A stretch of DNA of 64,000 bases from Azolla caroliniana (lineage: Eukaryota > Polypodiophyta). Made by a program: the position numbers and the translations under genes. The stretch covers positions 17,050,001 to 17,114,000 of the forward strand of contig JBHGNT010000012.1 in assembly GCA_043228905.1 (NCBI GenBank), given 5' to 3'. The notes under the pieces were generated by a model that was not told the origin of the DNA, did no database searches, and was given only the letters and a program-made list of their open reading frames with translations. This document shows, piece by piece, positions 34,434-44,026 of this stretch. Numbering within the stretch: the stretch's first letter is position 1; each line of letters opens with the position of its first letter.

Positions 34434-35616
34434 CTATTCTTCCTTCATCGCCACCACCCGGAGCGGAGCGCCGTCCCTCTTCTTCGGGTGCTTCCATAAG
34501 TATCCGTCCCGGAGAAAGAATCGGTAAGCTTTCTTCCGGATCCGGTTGGCCTCGTCCTTCGTCCATGACGCATCCGGCGTCATTGTCCTCAAGAATCCAC
34601 CGATCTGGAGCCACTCGCCGTCGTACTTGCTCTCGTCGAAGTCGTTAAGTGCCGGAGTGCTCATCCCATTGGTCGTCACGTACGCCGCCTCGAAGAAGTC
34701 CACGCCGACTTCTTCGTCCTCCAAAACCATGTCGCCCTCGTCATCAAACCTCGCCCTCGAAAGCATGTCGGCCATGGCGTTGTCCTTTCCGGAAATGTGT
34801 CGTATCTCTGGGTCCTGCGACTTGATGTACGCTATCCACCTGAGCATCGCCAGGTCCGGTGTCGCGCATCCGGAAACCATGCCAAGAATCGGCAGGCAAT
34901 CCGTCTCGATAATCACTTCTGTCCCGATCAGGTAGTCTTTGTCCGCCTTTACTGCCGAAACGATACCCCAGAGTTCGCGTTTAACCTGGGCGTACCCTTG
35001 CTGTCGCTCACTGAGGACCTTAGCGCCGAATCGGATCGGGAACCGGGTGTCGTCCTCGTCTTCTTGGTTGACGACCCATCCGATCCCGGTCGGGCTCGTA
35101 TCCACCGTTATGTATACCGGGGTACCTTTCTCGTAGACAGCCTTCCGGAGCGCCGGTGCTGCCGTAAGAGCTTCCTTCAGCTTCCGGACCGACCCCGTGT
35201 GCTCATCTCGCCACTCGAATTTTCGCCCTTTCTTCAGCAACCCGTATAGCGGCTCTGCAACGTGGGCGTAATGCGGGATCCATATGTGGTAGAATGCGCA
35301 TGCCCCCAGGAACCTCCGAACTTCCGTAACCGAGCTACAGTCGGTCTTCATCGCGGAGATGGCTTCTACCTTTGCCGGAGACGGCTTCCGACCATAAGGT
35401 TCGCATAGGTGTCCGACCACCAGGATTTCTGATTGCCTGAAGGCCGATTTCTCCCCGGAGAAGGTGAGCCTCGCATCCTCCAGCCTTTGTAGCACCTTCT
35501 CGCAGTCGTCGATGTGTGTCGCCACGAATCGCCGGCATCCGTCCGGCCTGACTGTCTCGTCCTTCTCCTCCACCGGGCACCCTTTGATAGGGATGTCGTC
35601 TAGAAACGGCATGGTG
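34434..35616 (-). pseudogene. Ty3-A reverse transcriptase (from active site) and RNase H
   Basis: An open frame of 392 codons starts right at the RT active site, MPFLDDIPIKG (catalytic FLDD). It then covers RT thumb blocks (EILVVGHLCEPYG, VEAISAM, VRRFLGACAFY) and RNase H (VYITVDTSPTGIGWV, IIETDCLPILGM, ISGKDNAMADMLSR). The RT fingers and everything up to gag are missing. The start coincides with one arm of a 30-bp inverted repeat at the inversion breakpoint. The gag and 5' LTR of the same element are at 5735-7140. Confidence 0.88.
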
Positions 35617-35659
35617 CAATCCCGGACATCACCATGCCGTTTCTAGACGACATCCCTAT
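35587..35659. repeat. Perfect 30-bp inverted repeat with 13-bp spacer at breakpoint
   Basis: The arms are 35587-35616 and 35630-35659, perfectly complementary. The spacer is CAATCCCGGACAT. Each arm contains the Ty3-A RT active-site codons (MPFLDDIP). The left arm is part of the minus-strand pol. The right arm is a duplicated, inverted copy abutting copia F at 35660. Confidence 0.95.
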
Positions 35660-36215
35660 TGCGATATGTGAGCAGCACGAAGGACCGGGGACTGTTATAC
35701 CGACACGGTATAGCTGGGAAGCTGGTCGGATATACCGATGCTGACTGGGTTGGTGATGCATCGGATTGCCGATCCACCTTCGATTACATGTTTTCTCTTG
35801 GTAGCGCAGTTGTTGCATGAAGCAACAAAAAGCAACCAATAGTGGCTCTATCGAGCACTGAGGCTAAGTACTAGGGCGCTAACATTGCCACCTATGAAGC
35901 CATCTAGCTTCGGCGACTGCTGCGAGACCTCCGGATCAAGGTGCGGACCCCGATCCTGATTTATTGTGACAATGTAAGCATCATACAGCTCGCCAAGAAC
36001 CCTGTATTCCATGCTTGGACAAAGCACATAGAAATGCATTATCACTTTGTTCGTGAGCGGGTCCTGAGCGGTGAAGTTGAACTTCGGTATGTTCACACAG
36101 ATCGGCAGGTTGCCGACATTTTCATCAAGACTCTCGGTTCGGACATGTTGCAGCATTTTTCAGAGATGCTCGACATTCAGCATTTCGATGTGCTGCACTT
36201 GAGGGGGAGAACAGG
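35660..36215 (+). pseudogene. Copia F RNase H
   Basis: Plus strand: RYVSSTKDRGLLYR, GYTDADWVGDASDCRSTF, ALSSTEAKY, YCDNVSIIQLAKNPVFHAWTKHIEMHYHFVRE and QVADIFIKTLG. It ends at HFDVLHLRGR like Cop1. There are three stops. It starts at exactly the codon following the F RT fragment that ends at 25043 in the opposite orientation. Confidence 0.85.
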
Positions 36216-36805
36216 AACGGGAACGAATGGCACTAGACAAGGAGTCGGAGAGGATGAAAGAACCAAGGGGGGAGATGAGTAGATAAAGGAAGCCGAGCCG
36301 ACCGAAGGAGTTGGCACATCCGAACAAGTCAGAGCAAGCGATAGCAACGATAGAGTCAAGAAGGACAAAGTCGACCGGAAGAAGGCCAAGTCCCGAACGT
36401 GGTCCGATGTGGTGAAGGGCCTAAAAATGTAAGACAAGTTGGAGACTACCAACGCGGACAAGAGTTGGAACAAATCGGAGGAAGCCGATTTGGTTCAACA
36501 GTTGGATTCGGAAGAGCCGGATCAACTAAAGTCCAAGCGAACAAGAAGGCAGCGGAAGCCGACACTGCCACGAAGGGACCAATGGGTCGACAAGCGCCGG
36601 AGTCATAGCAATGAAGGAGCTGAAATGGGCATGCTGAGCAGATAAACCGAACAGGGAGGACGGGGTGCGCAAAACCAGATGGGTCGTGGGAAGTAGAACT
36701 GGACCGGACGAGGAGCGCGAGGAAGGCGGGAGGACCTCAAAAGGAGCCGGAGGAAAGGACCGGCTATTGTAGACACTGACACCACAATCCGACCTCAAGT
36801 TGAGC
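36216..36805 (+). pseudogene. Charged 3' extension of copia F
   Basis: Glu/Lys/Asp/Arg-rich frames follow RNase H up to the polypurine tract, with stops at 36281 and 36430. It is the counterpart of the Cop1 extension at 12982-13495. The function is unknown. It could be an extra C-terminal domain or untranslated 3' sequence with biased composition. Confidence 0.4.
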
Positions 36806-36816
36806 TTGAGGGGGAG
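36806..36816 (+). other. Copia F polypurine tract
   Basis: TTGAGGGGGAG immediately before the LTR, identical to Cop1. Confidence 0.85.
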
Positions 36817-36949
36817 TGTTGAGCGAGCAAGCTCAACCGGATCCGGATCGGTATTCGGAACGGAGAACTAGATCGGTGTCCGGATGATGTCCGGAACCAG
36901 GAGCCAGATCGGATTGAAACCGGTAGGCCATTAGAGGCCTACGGATATA
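36817..36949 (+). mobile_element. Copia F 3' LTR, first part
   Basis: It begins TGTTGAGCGAGCAAGCTCAAC, like the Cop1 LTR start. It is interrupted at 36949 by the solo LTR. The last five bases, ATATA, are duplicated after it at 37781-37785. Confidence 0.85.
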
Positions 36950-37780
36950 TGTCGGGAACTAAAACGCTCCTTATGCGCAATGCTCGGCCACAACCGAGCT
37001 TAGAATCATGCACAGAAAACGGTGAAAGAATGCATGACACGAAGAAGAGAAGAGTACACAGGATGTTTACGTGGAAAACCCAAACCAAGGGAAAAACCAC
37101 GGCAACCCACAGGCTGCAAACTATCACTATGTTAGAATGTACAACAGTGAGTTCACGGAGGCAACGACCTCGTGCTCACGACCTTCGTCACAGGCGGCGG
37201 TTACAACAGAGGCAACAACCTCTTCCTCTCTCTCTCTCTCTCTCTCTCTTTGTACACAGTTACGCGCTTTGATCTCGCGTAGACAAGAATAACAACAACA
37301 ACTCTAAAAGTTTGCCCTAAGTCATATTTATACTAATATGACTTTACGGCTATTTACGAATATAGCCTCGATGGGCTCTCAGAAACATATTTACGAGTAT
37401 GTCTCTTCATCCGGTGAGCACTCCTCACCGGGTCTTCACCATCCGGCTCTCCATAGCCGGGTACTCCTCATCCGGTTCTCACCGGGTCTGCACTATCCGA
37501 CTCTCCGTAGCCGGGTACTCCTCATCCGGTTCTCATGGGGTCTGCACCATTTGACTCTCTGTAGCTGGGTACTCCTCATCCGGTTCTCACCGGGTTTGCA
37601 CCATCCGGCTCTCCGTAGCCGGGTACTCCTCATCCGGTTCTCACCGGGCCTGCACCATCCAGCTCTCCGTAGCCGGGTACTCCTCATCCGGTTTCAGCCG
37701 AGGCCGATAGGATGAGGCCGAGTTTGTTCATCAGCACTGTTCTTCTCCCTTCCCATCCGGAGGGACCTGTCTCCCAACAA
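36950..37780 (-). mobile_element. Solo LTR of the Cop2 family (831 bp) with perfect 5-bp TSD
   Basis: In plus coordinates it runs TGTCGGGAACT to TCTCCCAACA. It is flanked by ATATA on both sides (36945-36949 and 37781-37785). Its orientation is minus. No internal domain remains, so this is a product of LTR-LTR recombination. It includes a 54-bp tandem repeat, a CT tract (37226-37249) and a TATA-like element near 37325. It is nested in the copia F LTR. Confidence 0.93.
37426..37695. repeat. 54-bp tandem repeat, five units, inside the solo LTR
   Basis: Each unit contains CACCGGGTCTGCACCATCCG and a GTAGCCGGGTACTCCTCATC block. The units differ by a few bases. Confidence 0.85.
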
Positions 37781-37785
37781 TATAG

Positions 37786-38020
37786 CCTAGTACGTAAGCA
37801 TATTTTTGGGAGTCAGTGACAGTCGCTCGTATGAGCATTGAAGTACCTATCAGTACTTCTTTCAGTCCTTTATGGACTTGTATAAAAGTGCTCTTTGAGC
37901 ACATTCTATGTACACACAGAGGATTATTATTTTACAATAGAGTTTTATGTTTTCACACCGGTTTTGTGAAGCTTCCGCACGCTAACTTCTACACCATCTT
38001 TATAGATCCCAGATCTTCAA
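37786..38020 (+). mobile_element. Copia F 3' LTR, second part
   Basis: It continues the LTR after the solo LTR, with a TATA region CTTGTATAAAAGTGCTC (near 37878) very like the Cop1 LTR. It ends near 38012-38020; the exact CA end is uncertain. Cop3 protease sequence follows. Confidence 0.7.
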
Positions 38021-38980
38021 CTCTGTAAGATGAAAATCATTTTCCGTCGGGGGTTAGGTGGAATGACACTCCCGAATCGACCACCCATGTTGATTCATCG
38101 CCAACAAGGTTCACTTCATTTTGCTCATTGATGAGCAACAACTCCTCCTCACTTGTCTTGATCGTCGAGGTGCTCTTGTTTTCCGATATCTTCTTCGTCT
38201 ACACATTATCGGTTCCTACCTTTTCCTTTTGGAGGTGTAGGAAATTCTTTTGAAAGTGCCCCGACTTGCCGCAATAAAAGCACGTGGGCCTTCCCCTCGA
38301 CTTTGACCTTGTCCCCAACTTATCTCGATTCTGGGGACTTCGATTTCGGCCTCTTCCTCCATTCATGTCACTTTCCGTGACTAAGGTCTTTGGGTCAGCA
38401 ATGGACTTCCTGTCCTTGCGGCGAGCTTCATCGTTTAGTAAGCTCGACTTCACCTACTCTAGGGATAGATGCTTCCTTTCTGGTCTGGCGTTGCCCAAAG
38501 TGAGAACGAGCGTCTCCTAGCTATCCAGATGAGATCCCAACAACAACAGTGCTAATACCTTGTCGAAAAGAGGTACTTCTAGAGAGGTGGTTTGATTCAT
38601 TAGTCCTTGGAAGGCATTAATATGCTCCGCCATGTTGGTACCGTCTTGATACCAGAGTCGCATGATTTTTCTGAAAACTGAGACTCTGTTCATGGTGTTC
38701 TGTTCTCAAACTTTACGCCAATATTCTTCCGAAGGATGTCAACACTTGTCTCTTCATCAAAGTTGTTGTATAGACTCATGTCTATAAAACACCTTATGTA
38801 TGTTGCCGCCTTCAAATGCAACACTTCCCAAGTCGATGCATCGATTTTTTCTGGCTTGGTCTTGTCATATTGCACCGACAATCACAGGTCTTTGCACACG
38901 AGCATATCCCGCATCTTCGACTTCCACACTGAGTAGTTGGAGCCGGTTAACTTGAACATTCCATCGAAATGTTCGTCCAT
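38021..38980 (-). pseudogene. Copia Cop3 gag and start of protease
   Basis: Minus-strand gag starts at ATG 38980 (MDEHFDGMFKLTGSNYSVWK) after a degenerate primer site. It continues with RCFIDMSLYNNFDEE and a zinc knuckle CFYCGKSGHFQKNF near 38245-38285, whose last Cys has become Phe. The protease start WVVDSGVSFHLTP is near 38060. Stops and frame changes are present. Cop3 is cut at about 38021 by copia F. Its 3' end is inverted at 25771-27083. Confidence 0.82.
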
Positions 38981-38995
38981 CACTCTGATTCCACT

Positions 38996-39557
38996 TGTCT
39001 AGATCGTAACCATCCACAACTGGTTTCCCGTATACGAAATCGGGTGCAAGGAACAAGTCGACAATACACAGACAAAACAGAAAATAGAGAACAGAGACAC
39101 AAAATGTTTAACGTGGAAAACCCAAAAGGGAAAAAACCACGGGGGTCCAGAAACCACAAGAAAACGAATCACTAAGTGTATGGAGAGGAGTACAAGGAGA
39201 CTCGCAGGCAGCAACCTCGAGCTCGTCTTCGTCTAACAGACGACGGTAGAGTTACTACTCTCTCTCTCTCTCTCTCTCTTACTAGTTATAGAGGCAACAA
39301 GCTCGTCATTCAGTATACAATAATGATCAACTACTAATGATTCACCCCATAGCCATAAAGTTTGGCCTAGTTGTATTTATACTAATACAACTTTCTGGGC
39401 TATTTACAAATATGGCTCACTGGGGTACATTAAGACAAGTTACAAAATTAGTCTCTCGAATTGGTTATTAAATAGATTTTTCGATTTTCGAATTACTCAT
39501 CGACTCCATCCAATTTGACTCTCGCTCTTCCCATCTGGAGGGACTTTTTTCCCAACA
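38996..39557 (-). mobile_element. Cop3 5' LTR (562 bp)
   Basis: The minus-strand reading runs TGTTGGGAAAAAAG to GATCTAGACA. It is followed by AGTGGAATCAGAGTG, a decayed tRNA-iMet primer site. A CT tract is at 39258-39279. The partner is 26519-27083. The outer flank AAGCG begins element E sequence. Confidence 0.85.
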
Positions 39558-40141
39558 AAGCGCTCGAGTGGGAAATGGCTATTTCCCAATGTGTGAAAAC
39601 ATCCACAATTGAAGAAGTCGATTTAGGAACAATCAACGACCCTAGGATGATTAACATCCGAAGGAGTTGGCGTCGACTGAGAAATCAACGATGATAGATC
39701 TATTAAAAGAATACAAAGACGTATTCGTATGGTCATATAGTGATATGTATGGCCTCAATCCTAGGTTCTATCCGCATCAAATACATCTCCATACAAATAC
39801 AAAACCAGTACAATAGAGGTGGTATGAACCCAAACTATGCGGCTACAATGAAGGAAGAAATCGACAAGATGCTCCAAGCCGGTTTCATTCGGCCGGTGAA
39901 ACAAGCCACATGGCTTAGTCCAATTGTGGTAGTGTTGAAGAAGAACGACCAAAATCCGATTTGCGTCAACTACCGGAAACTCAACACTACCACCATCACA
40001 AAGGCTTTCCCCCGCTTTTTACTGATGGCATATTGGATGCTGTTGCAGGCCACGAAATCTACAACTTCCTGAACGGGTTTAGTGACTACCACCAAATTCG
40101 GATGCACCTGGACGACTAGGTGGAGACATCTTTTGTCACGG
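39558..40141 (+). pseudogene. Tat-like Ty3 element E, reverse transcriptase 5' part
   Basis: Plus strand: ALEWEMAISQCVKTSTIEEVD (matching E2 8505-8560), then EEIDKMLQAGFIRPVKQATWLSP, KKNDQNPICVNYRKLN and a palm remnant. There are stops and frameshifts. It is cut at TSFVT by element G, whose target duplication is ACGG (40138-40141). It continues at 44787. Confidence 0.82.
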
Positions 40142-40902
40142 TGTCGTGAAGAATTTCGGCCAGAGGCGGAAACCGGGAAACATTGGCTACATCGGCGGGG
40201 TGCAGTGTGTGTACGCACCCATGTACATTTAGTGTGAATATCGAGGGCGCCTTTATGGCGCCGAAGAGTAGTCAGGACCAGGCAGACGATCCCATGGAAG
40301 GCGGGATTTGTCCCACATTGTAACGCATCCCCTTCCTTGTTCTATAAAAGGAAGGGAACGCCCTTTGGAAAAGGGTTGCCCATTTTGCATTAGAGGGTAT
40401 ACCGTTAGGTTTAGAGTTAGTTTCTTGATCTTCTCCTTCGTGTTCGCTTAGGGTTTGTTGCAGCTTATCTCCTGTGCAAGACCCCGCTCGGTGCGACGAG
40501 CCCGAGAGCTCCCCGACGGCGGCTTGACAGCAGATGACTATTGTAACCTACCTCAGCTTGGCTCGACGCCGGGAATGTATTCTTCTATTTATATATATAT
40601 ATATATATACGTTTGTCTGTGTATATTCGCGTCGTTGTTGGCGTCGGGTGCTTAACCTCTCCTGCGTTTTCTTTACATAAGGCGTGAGTCGGGTTGGGCT
40701 GTGTGAGCGTGTGCGTGTGCGTGTGCATGTGTGCGTGAGTCGGTGTTAAGCACGCTCTCTCTCTCTCTCCCTTCGGGGGCTTCCGGGGTGCTTTCGGGAT
40801 GCCCCAGAAACAGTGAAGCACGACTTCCTACGCTCCGTCTCTCCCTAGTCCAAGACCCCCGTGGTCCCGCCTTTCTCCACGCACGCGCGTAACAACGCGA
40901 CA
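40142..40902 (+). mobile_element. Element G 5' LTR (761 bp)
   Basis: TGTCGTGAAGAATTTCGG to AACGCGACA. A TATA box CTATAAAAG is at 40342. A (TA)n run lies near 40589-40609, TG-rich repeats at 40700-40740, and a CT tract at 40749-40769. It differs from the 3' LTR by about 20 substitutions plus an 11-bp and some short indels (by eye, about 97% identity). The outer flank is ACGG. Confidence 0.95.
40342..40350 (+). promoter_or_regulatory. TATA box of element G LTR
   Basis: CTATAAAAG about 200 bp into the LTR, in the same relative setting as in Ty3-A/B. The 3' LTR copy is at 44227-44235. Confidence 0.75.
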
Positions 40903-40906
40903 TCTT

Positions 40907-40924
40907 TGGTGAACCCGATCTGAA
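40907..40924 (+). other. Element G primer-binding site (tRNA-Trp type)
   Basis: TGGTGAACCCGATCTGAA lies four bases after the LTR. It differs from the Ty3-A site at two positions (CG to TC), leaving the 3'-terminal 12 nt of pairing intact. Confidence 0.7.
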
Positions 40925-40939
40925 AGGCGGCAAGGGAGG

Positions 40940-42220
40940 ATGGAGTCGGAAGGCGACGACCTTGCGGAGATGGTGGCCGAAGTGGTGTTGGAGTCGGCAC
41001 GAGTGGTGATGAGGCGAGAAGCAGCGCAACAGGCGGTTGAGCGAGTGGTCGAAAGAGTCGGCCGTTTCAACGGGGACAAAGTCCCATCTTACTTGGAGGA
41101 GCGTGGCGTAGATGAGGCGTTGAGGCTGGAGTTCTTCTGTCGGGTCGTGGCTGTCCGGATGCATGCGGAAATAAAGGAGCTCCGTGAGGCTCATAGTTCG
41201 TGGGAGGCCTTCGAAGAGGCGCTCCTGAAGGCATACGGAGGACGGCGGAAGAGCCGGGGACGACATGACTTTGACCAGTGGGTAGCATCGGCAAAGACCC
41301 ACCGGGGCGCGACCAAGGCGTTCCGAGAGTTCGAGCGACGGCTTGCTCGGCTCCTGGAGCGGGAACAAGGTTTGGTGGGGGCGGACAAAGTCCTTTTGTT
41401 CGTCAGGTCGATCGACCGAGCGGAACGGGAAGCCATCGGGATTGAGCTCGAAGATGATGACGGAGCGAATGGGCTTACGGAGGACTGGTCAAAGGTCGGA
41501 AGTGTGTGCCAACGGCTAGACAACGAGCGAGCCGAGAAGGCTAAGAGGAAGGTACGCGACGGCGTGCCATCACAGCGGGAAGAGGCCGAACGGCAAAGAG
41601 AGTCGGCAAGGGTCGGCGTTGGGGCCAGGATTGCGGAGGTGTACGCAGCGCTCAAAGCGATGCTCGAGGAAGAGGGAGGATCGAGGCCAGAAGCTGAGAC
41701 CGAGGAAACGGACTTGCCCCACGCAACGGCGGAAGATCGGTACGGCGGTATCACGGGAGAGGGTGTGGAACAAAACGCACTCTCGGCTTGCGGAGATAGA
41801 ATGGCCAAGGACGAGGCCAAGATACAGATCGCGGAACCAGAACGTTGGGACCAGCGGTTTCGGGCATGTCAGCCCGAGATCCCGGTCATTGAAGAAGCAA
41901 GCCCAGACGGGGCTTGCGCGATCAGTAAGAAGTCGACCACCGACCACGGAGAGCCGGTGGCTACGGACAAGGGCGTAAAACGGACGGGCGATTCCTTGTG
42001 TCTTCCCACACTTGCTCCCGAGACGATGGCAATCGGGCCCGAGTGCCCACGTGAGTCCCAAGCGGAGGAAGGCGGTGGTGAAGGGCCAAGAATCACCGGC
42101 GAGACGATACGGGGAAGGAGTGGACGAAAGCCCACGGACCCGATTCCGGAGAACTCGGCATTTGGGCCCGTATGCCCATATAAGACCGAGGAGATGGATG
42201 GCGGTACCGAGGAGTCCTAG
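40940..42220 (+). CDS. Gag-like protein of non-autonomous Ty3 element G
   Basis: Intact 426-codon ORF from ATG 40940, 15 bases after the primer site. The N-terminal 200 residues follow the Ty3-A gag at distant similarity: ERVGRFNGDKVPSYLEERG, MHAEIKELREAHSSWEAFEEALLKAYG, AFREFERRLARLLER, KVLLFVRSIDRAEREAIG and GLTEDWSKVGSVCQRLDNE. The C-terminal half is acidic and low-complexity, with no zinc knuckle. No protease, RT or integrase exists anywhere between the LTRs. The frame has stayed open although the LTRs have diverged by about 3%, suggesting the protein matters for mobility. It probably forms particles using pol supplied by the Ty3-A family. Confidence 0.82.
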   Translation: MESEGDDLAEMVAEVVLESARVVMRREAAQQAVERVVERVGRFNGDKVPSYLEERGVDEALRLEFFCRVVAVRMHAEIKELREAHSSWEAFEEALLKAYGGRRKSRGRHDFDQWVASAKTHRGATKAFREFERRLARLLEREQGLVGADKVLLFVRSIDRAEREAIGIELEDDDGANGLTEDWSKVGSVCQRLDNERAEKAKRKVRDGVPSQREEAERQRESARVGVGARIAEVYAALKAMLEEEGGSRPEAETEETDLPHATAEDRYGGITGEGVEQNALSACGDRMAKDEAKIQIAEPERWDQRFRACQPEIPVIEEASPDGACAISKKSTTDHGEPVATDKGVKRTGDSLCLPTLAPETMAIGPECPRESQAEEGGGEGPRITGETIRGRSGRKPTDPIPENSAFGPVCPYKTEEMDGGTEES

Positions 42221-44014
42221 CACGATGCCAGCGAAGACGGATGGGAAACGCCCTGTGGGAAGGCCGAGGACGGACACGACACGTGGAGATCGGCATTCCG
42301 ATAAGGGTGGAGTGTGATCCGGTCGTGGGTCGTTCGATCGAGGCCGGGCTCGGCCTAAAGGCGCCGATACGGGAAGGGGTGCGGGACGAGCCGCCCTCTT
42401 TTACATGGGGAGAAAGACCGATCGGGCGAAGGTCGAGATTATGAACGAGAATGAAAGCCGGTCCTATGGGATTCCTTACACCGAACCGGCTGCAGGCCCG
42501 AGTGCCGGCGTGAGTCCTATAAGAGAGATCGGTGGCGACAGGAGAACGGGACTCGGAAATCCGAAAAAGGACGACCCGGGACAGGGTCAAGAAGGCGACG
42601 AAGGTCTACGGAGGATCCTTCACACCGGTTCTAGAGACTTCGGCGGTCAGCAACGCGGCCGACGTAAGACCAAGATACTGACGGTGGCGGCGAGGTGACG
42701 AAGGCAAGGGCTACGGATGGGCGGTCTACGGAGGATCCTTCACACCGGTTCTAGAGACTTCGGCGGTCGGCAACGCGGCCAACGTAAGACCAAGATACTG
42801 ACGGTGGCGGCGAGGTGACGAAGACAATGGGCGTAGGGAAGTCCGGTCCTGCGAGATCCCCACACTTAACTAGAGACTCCGGCAGTTCGGCCAACGTGGC
42901 AACATGAGACCGAGAGAGAAGGTTGGTGGCAGCGGGAAATGGGACCCGACTACGCGGACGACACGAGGAGAGTCCGGGAGGGACTCAAACAAAAGACACC
43001 CTAGTTTCGGCAAGCATAGAAACAGAGTCCGGTCCTATGGGACCCTCACACCGATCCGGAGACTCCGGCAGTTCGGCCAACGTGGCAACGTGAGACTGAG
43101 GGAGAAGGACGGTGGCAGCAGGGAACGGGACCCGACGACACGAGGTATCGGAAGAAGCCGGTAGGGGTGAACACGGGGAGGTGTGTCAGGCCGGAAAGGC
43201 ACACCTTGGACAGAACAAGAGTCTCGCAAGTGGCCATCGCGGGCCGGATCGAAGCGTGACTACGGGACGGTGTTCGGCACGGGCGGGCCGAACGAAGGAA
43301 GTGGAAGACTCAAGACCTATCGCGGCAGCACGAAGACGGGGAGGGCCAAGCGGGCTACTACGGGGTGTTCCTCGGATGCAAAGGACATCGGTATGCGGGT
43401 GAGCGGCGATGCACGATCTGCCTGGGAAGGGGGCCGACGAGGCGTGCAATGAACCGGAGTACGGCACAGGCGGTGCCAAACAACGGACGAGGGTATGTGG
43501 CACATGGAGGTGCCGGAGCGGAAAGGTGAGCGCGGAGATAGGTTGCACGGTTCGGAGGTATCGCGGAGAAGACCGGAAAGGGATCCTCCACACTGTTCCG
43601 GAGACCATGGCGGTTCGAGCCGACACGGCGATGTAAGACCATGGAGAAGGAAGGTGGCGGCGAAAGGACGAAGCCAACTCGAAACAACATCAGGACATCA
43701 CGGTTGGTCAATGGGGGCCAAGCGGGCCACTACGGGCATGCCTCAAGCGGAGGACATCGGGCCTACGGCGGGAAGCAGGGCGTTCATATGGCCGAACAAG
43801 GGCCAACGGAAGTACGCGTACTACGGAGATCGCGGCAGAGGACCCATCAACGGGTCGAACGAGCCTACGGGGAGACGAGCGCGAAGGAAGACTCGGAGCC
43901 GACGGATCAAACCGGCAGCGAGCCGAGATGCGGATCACGGGAGACCGGTTTCTCACCGGCCGAAATCTCTCACCCTTCAACCAGATTTGGCACGTACCGG
44001 TGGACGTGCAGTTA
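42221..44014 (+). other. Element G internal non-coding region
   Basis: About 1.8 kb of GC-rich sequence with open frames on several strands at once, as expected from base composition, and none with a recognisable domain. It contains a 120-bp tandem duplication at 42603-42842 and two further related units near 42870 and 43060. The last 50 bp before the polypurine tract match the 3' end of Ty3-B. It occupies the place where pol would be. Confidence 0.7.
42603..42842. repeat. 120-bp tandem duplication in element G
   Basis: Two units, starting GGTCTACGGAGGATCCTTCA at 42603 and 42723, are nearly identical for about 100 bp. Shorter diverged relatives (GACTCCGGCAGTTCGGCCAA) occur at about 42870 and 43064. 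Confidence 0.9.
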
Positions 44015-44026
44015 GGTGGGGGCGGA
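44015..44026 (+). other. Element G polypurine tract
   Basis: GGTGGGGGCGGA before the 3' LTR, identical to Ty3-A and Ty3-B. Confidence 0.88.

Noticed and set aside
40589-40609. (TA)n run as an independent regulatory feature
   Set aside because: It is a microsatellite of differing length in the two G LTRs, best treated as part of the LTR.
42221-44014. Many overlapping long ORFs on both strands in element G
   Set aside because: GC-rich sequence keeps frames open by chance. None shows a domain, the frames overlap each other on both strands, and the region is repetitive.
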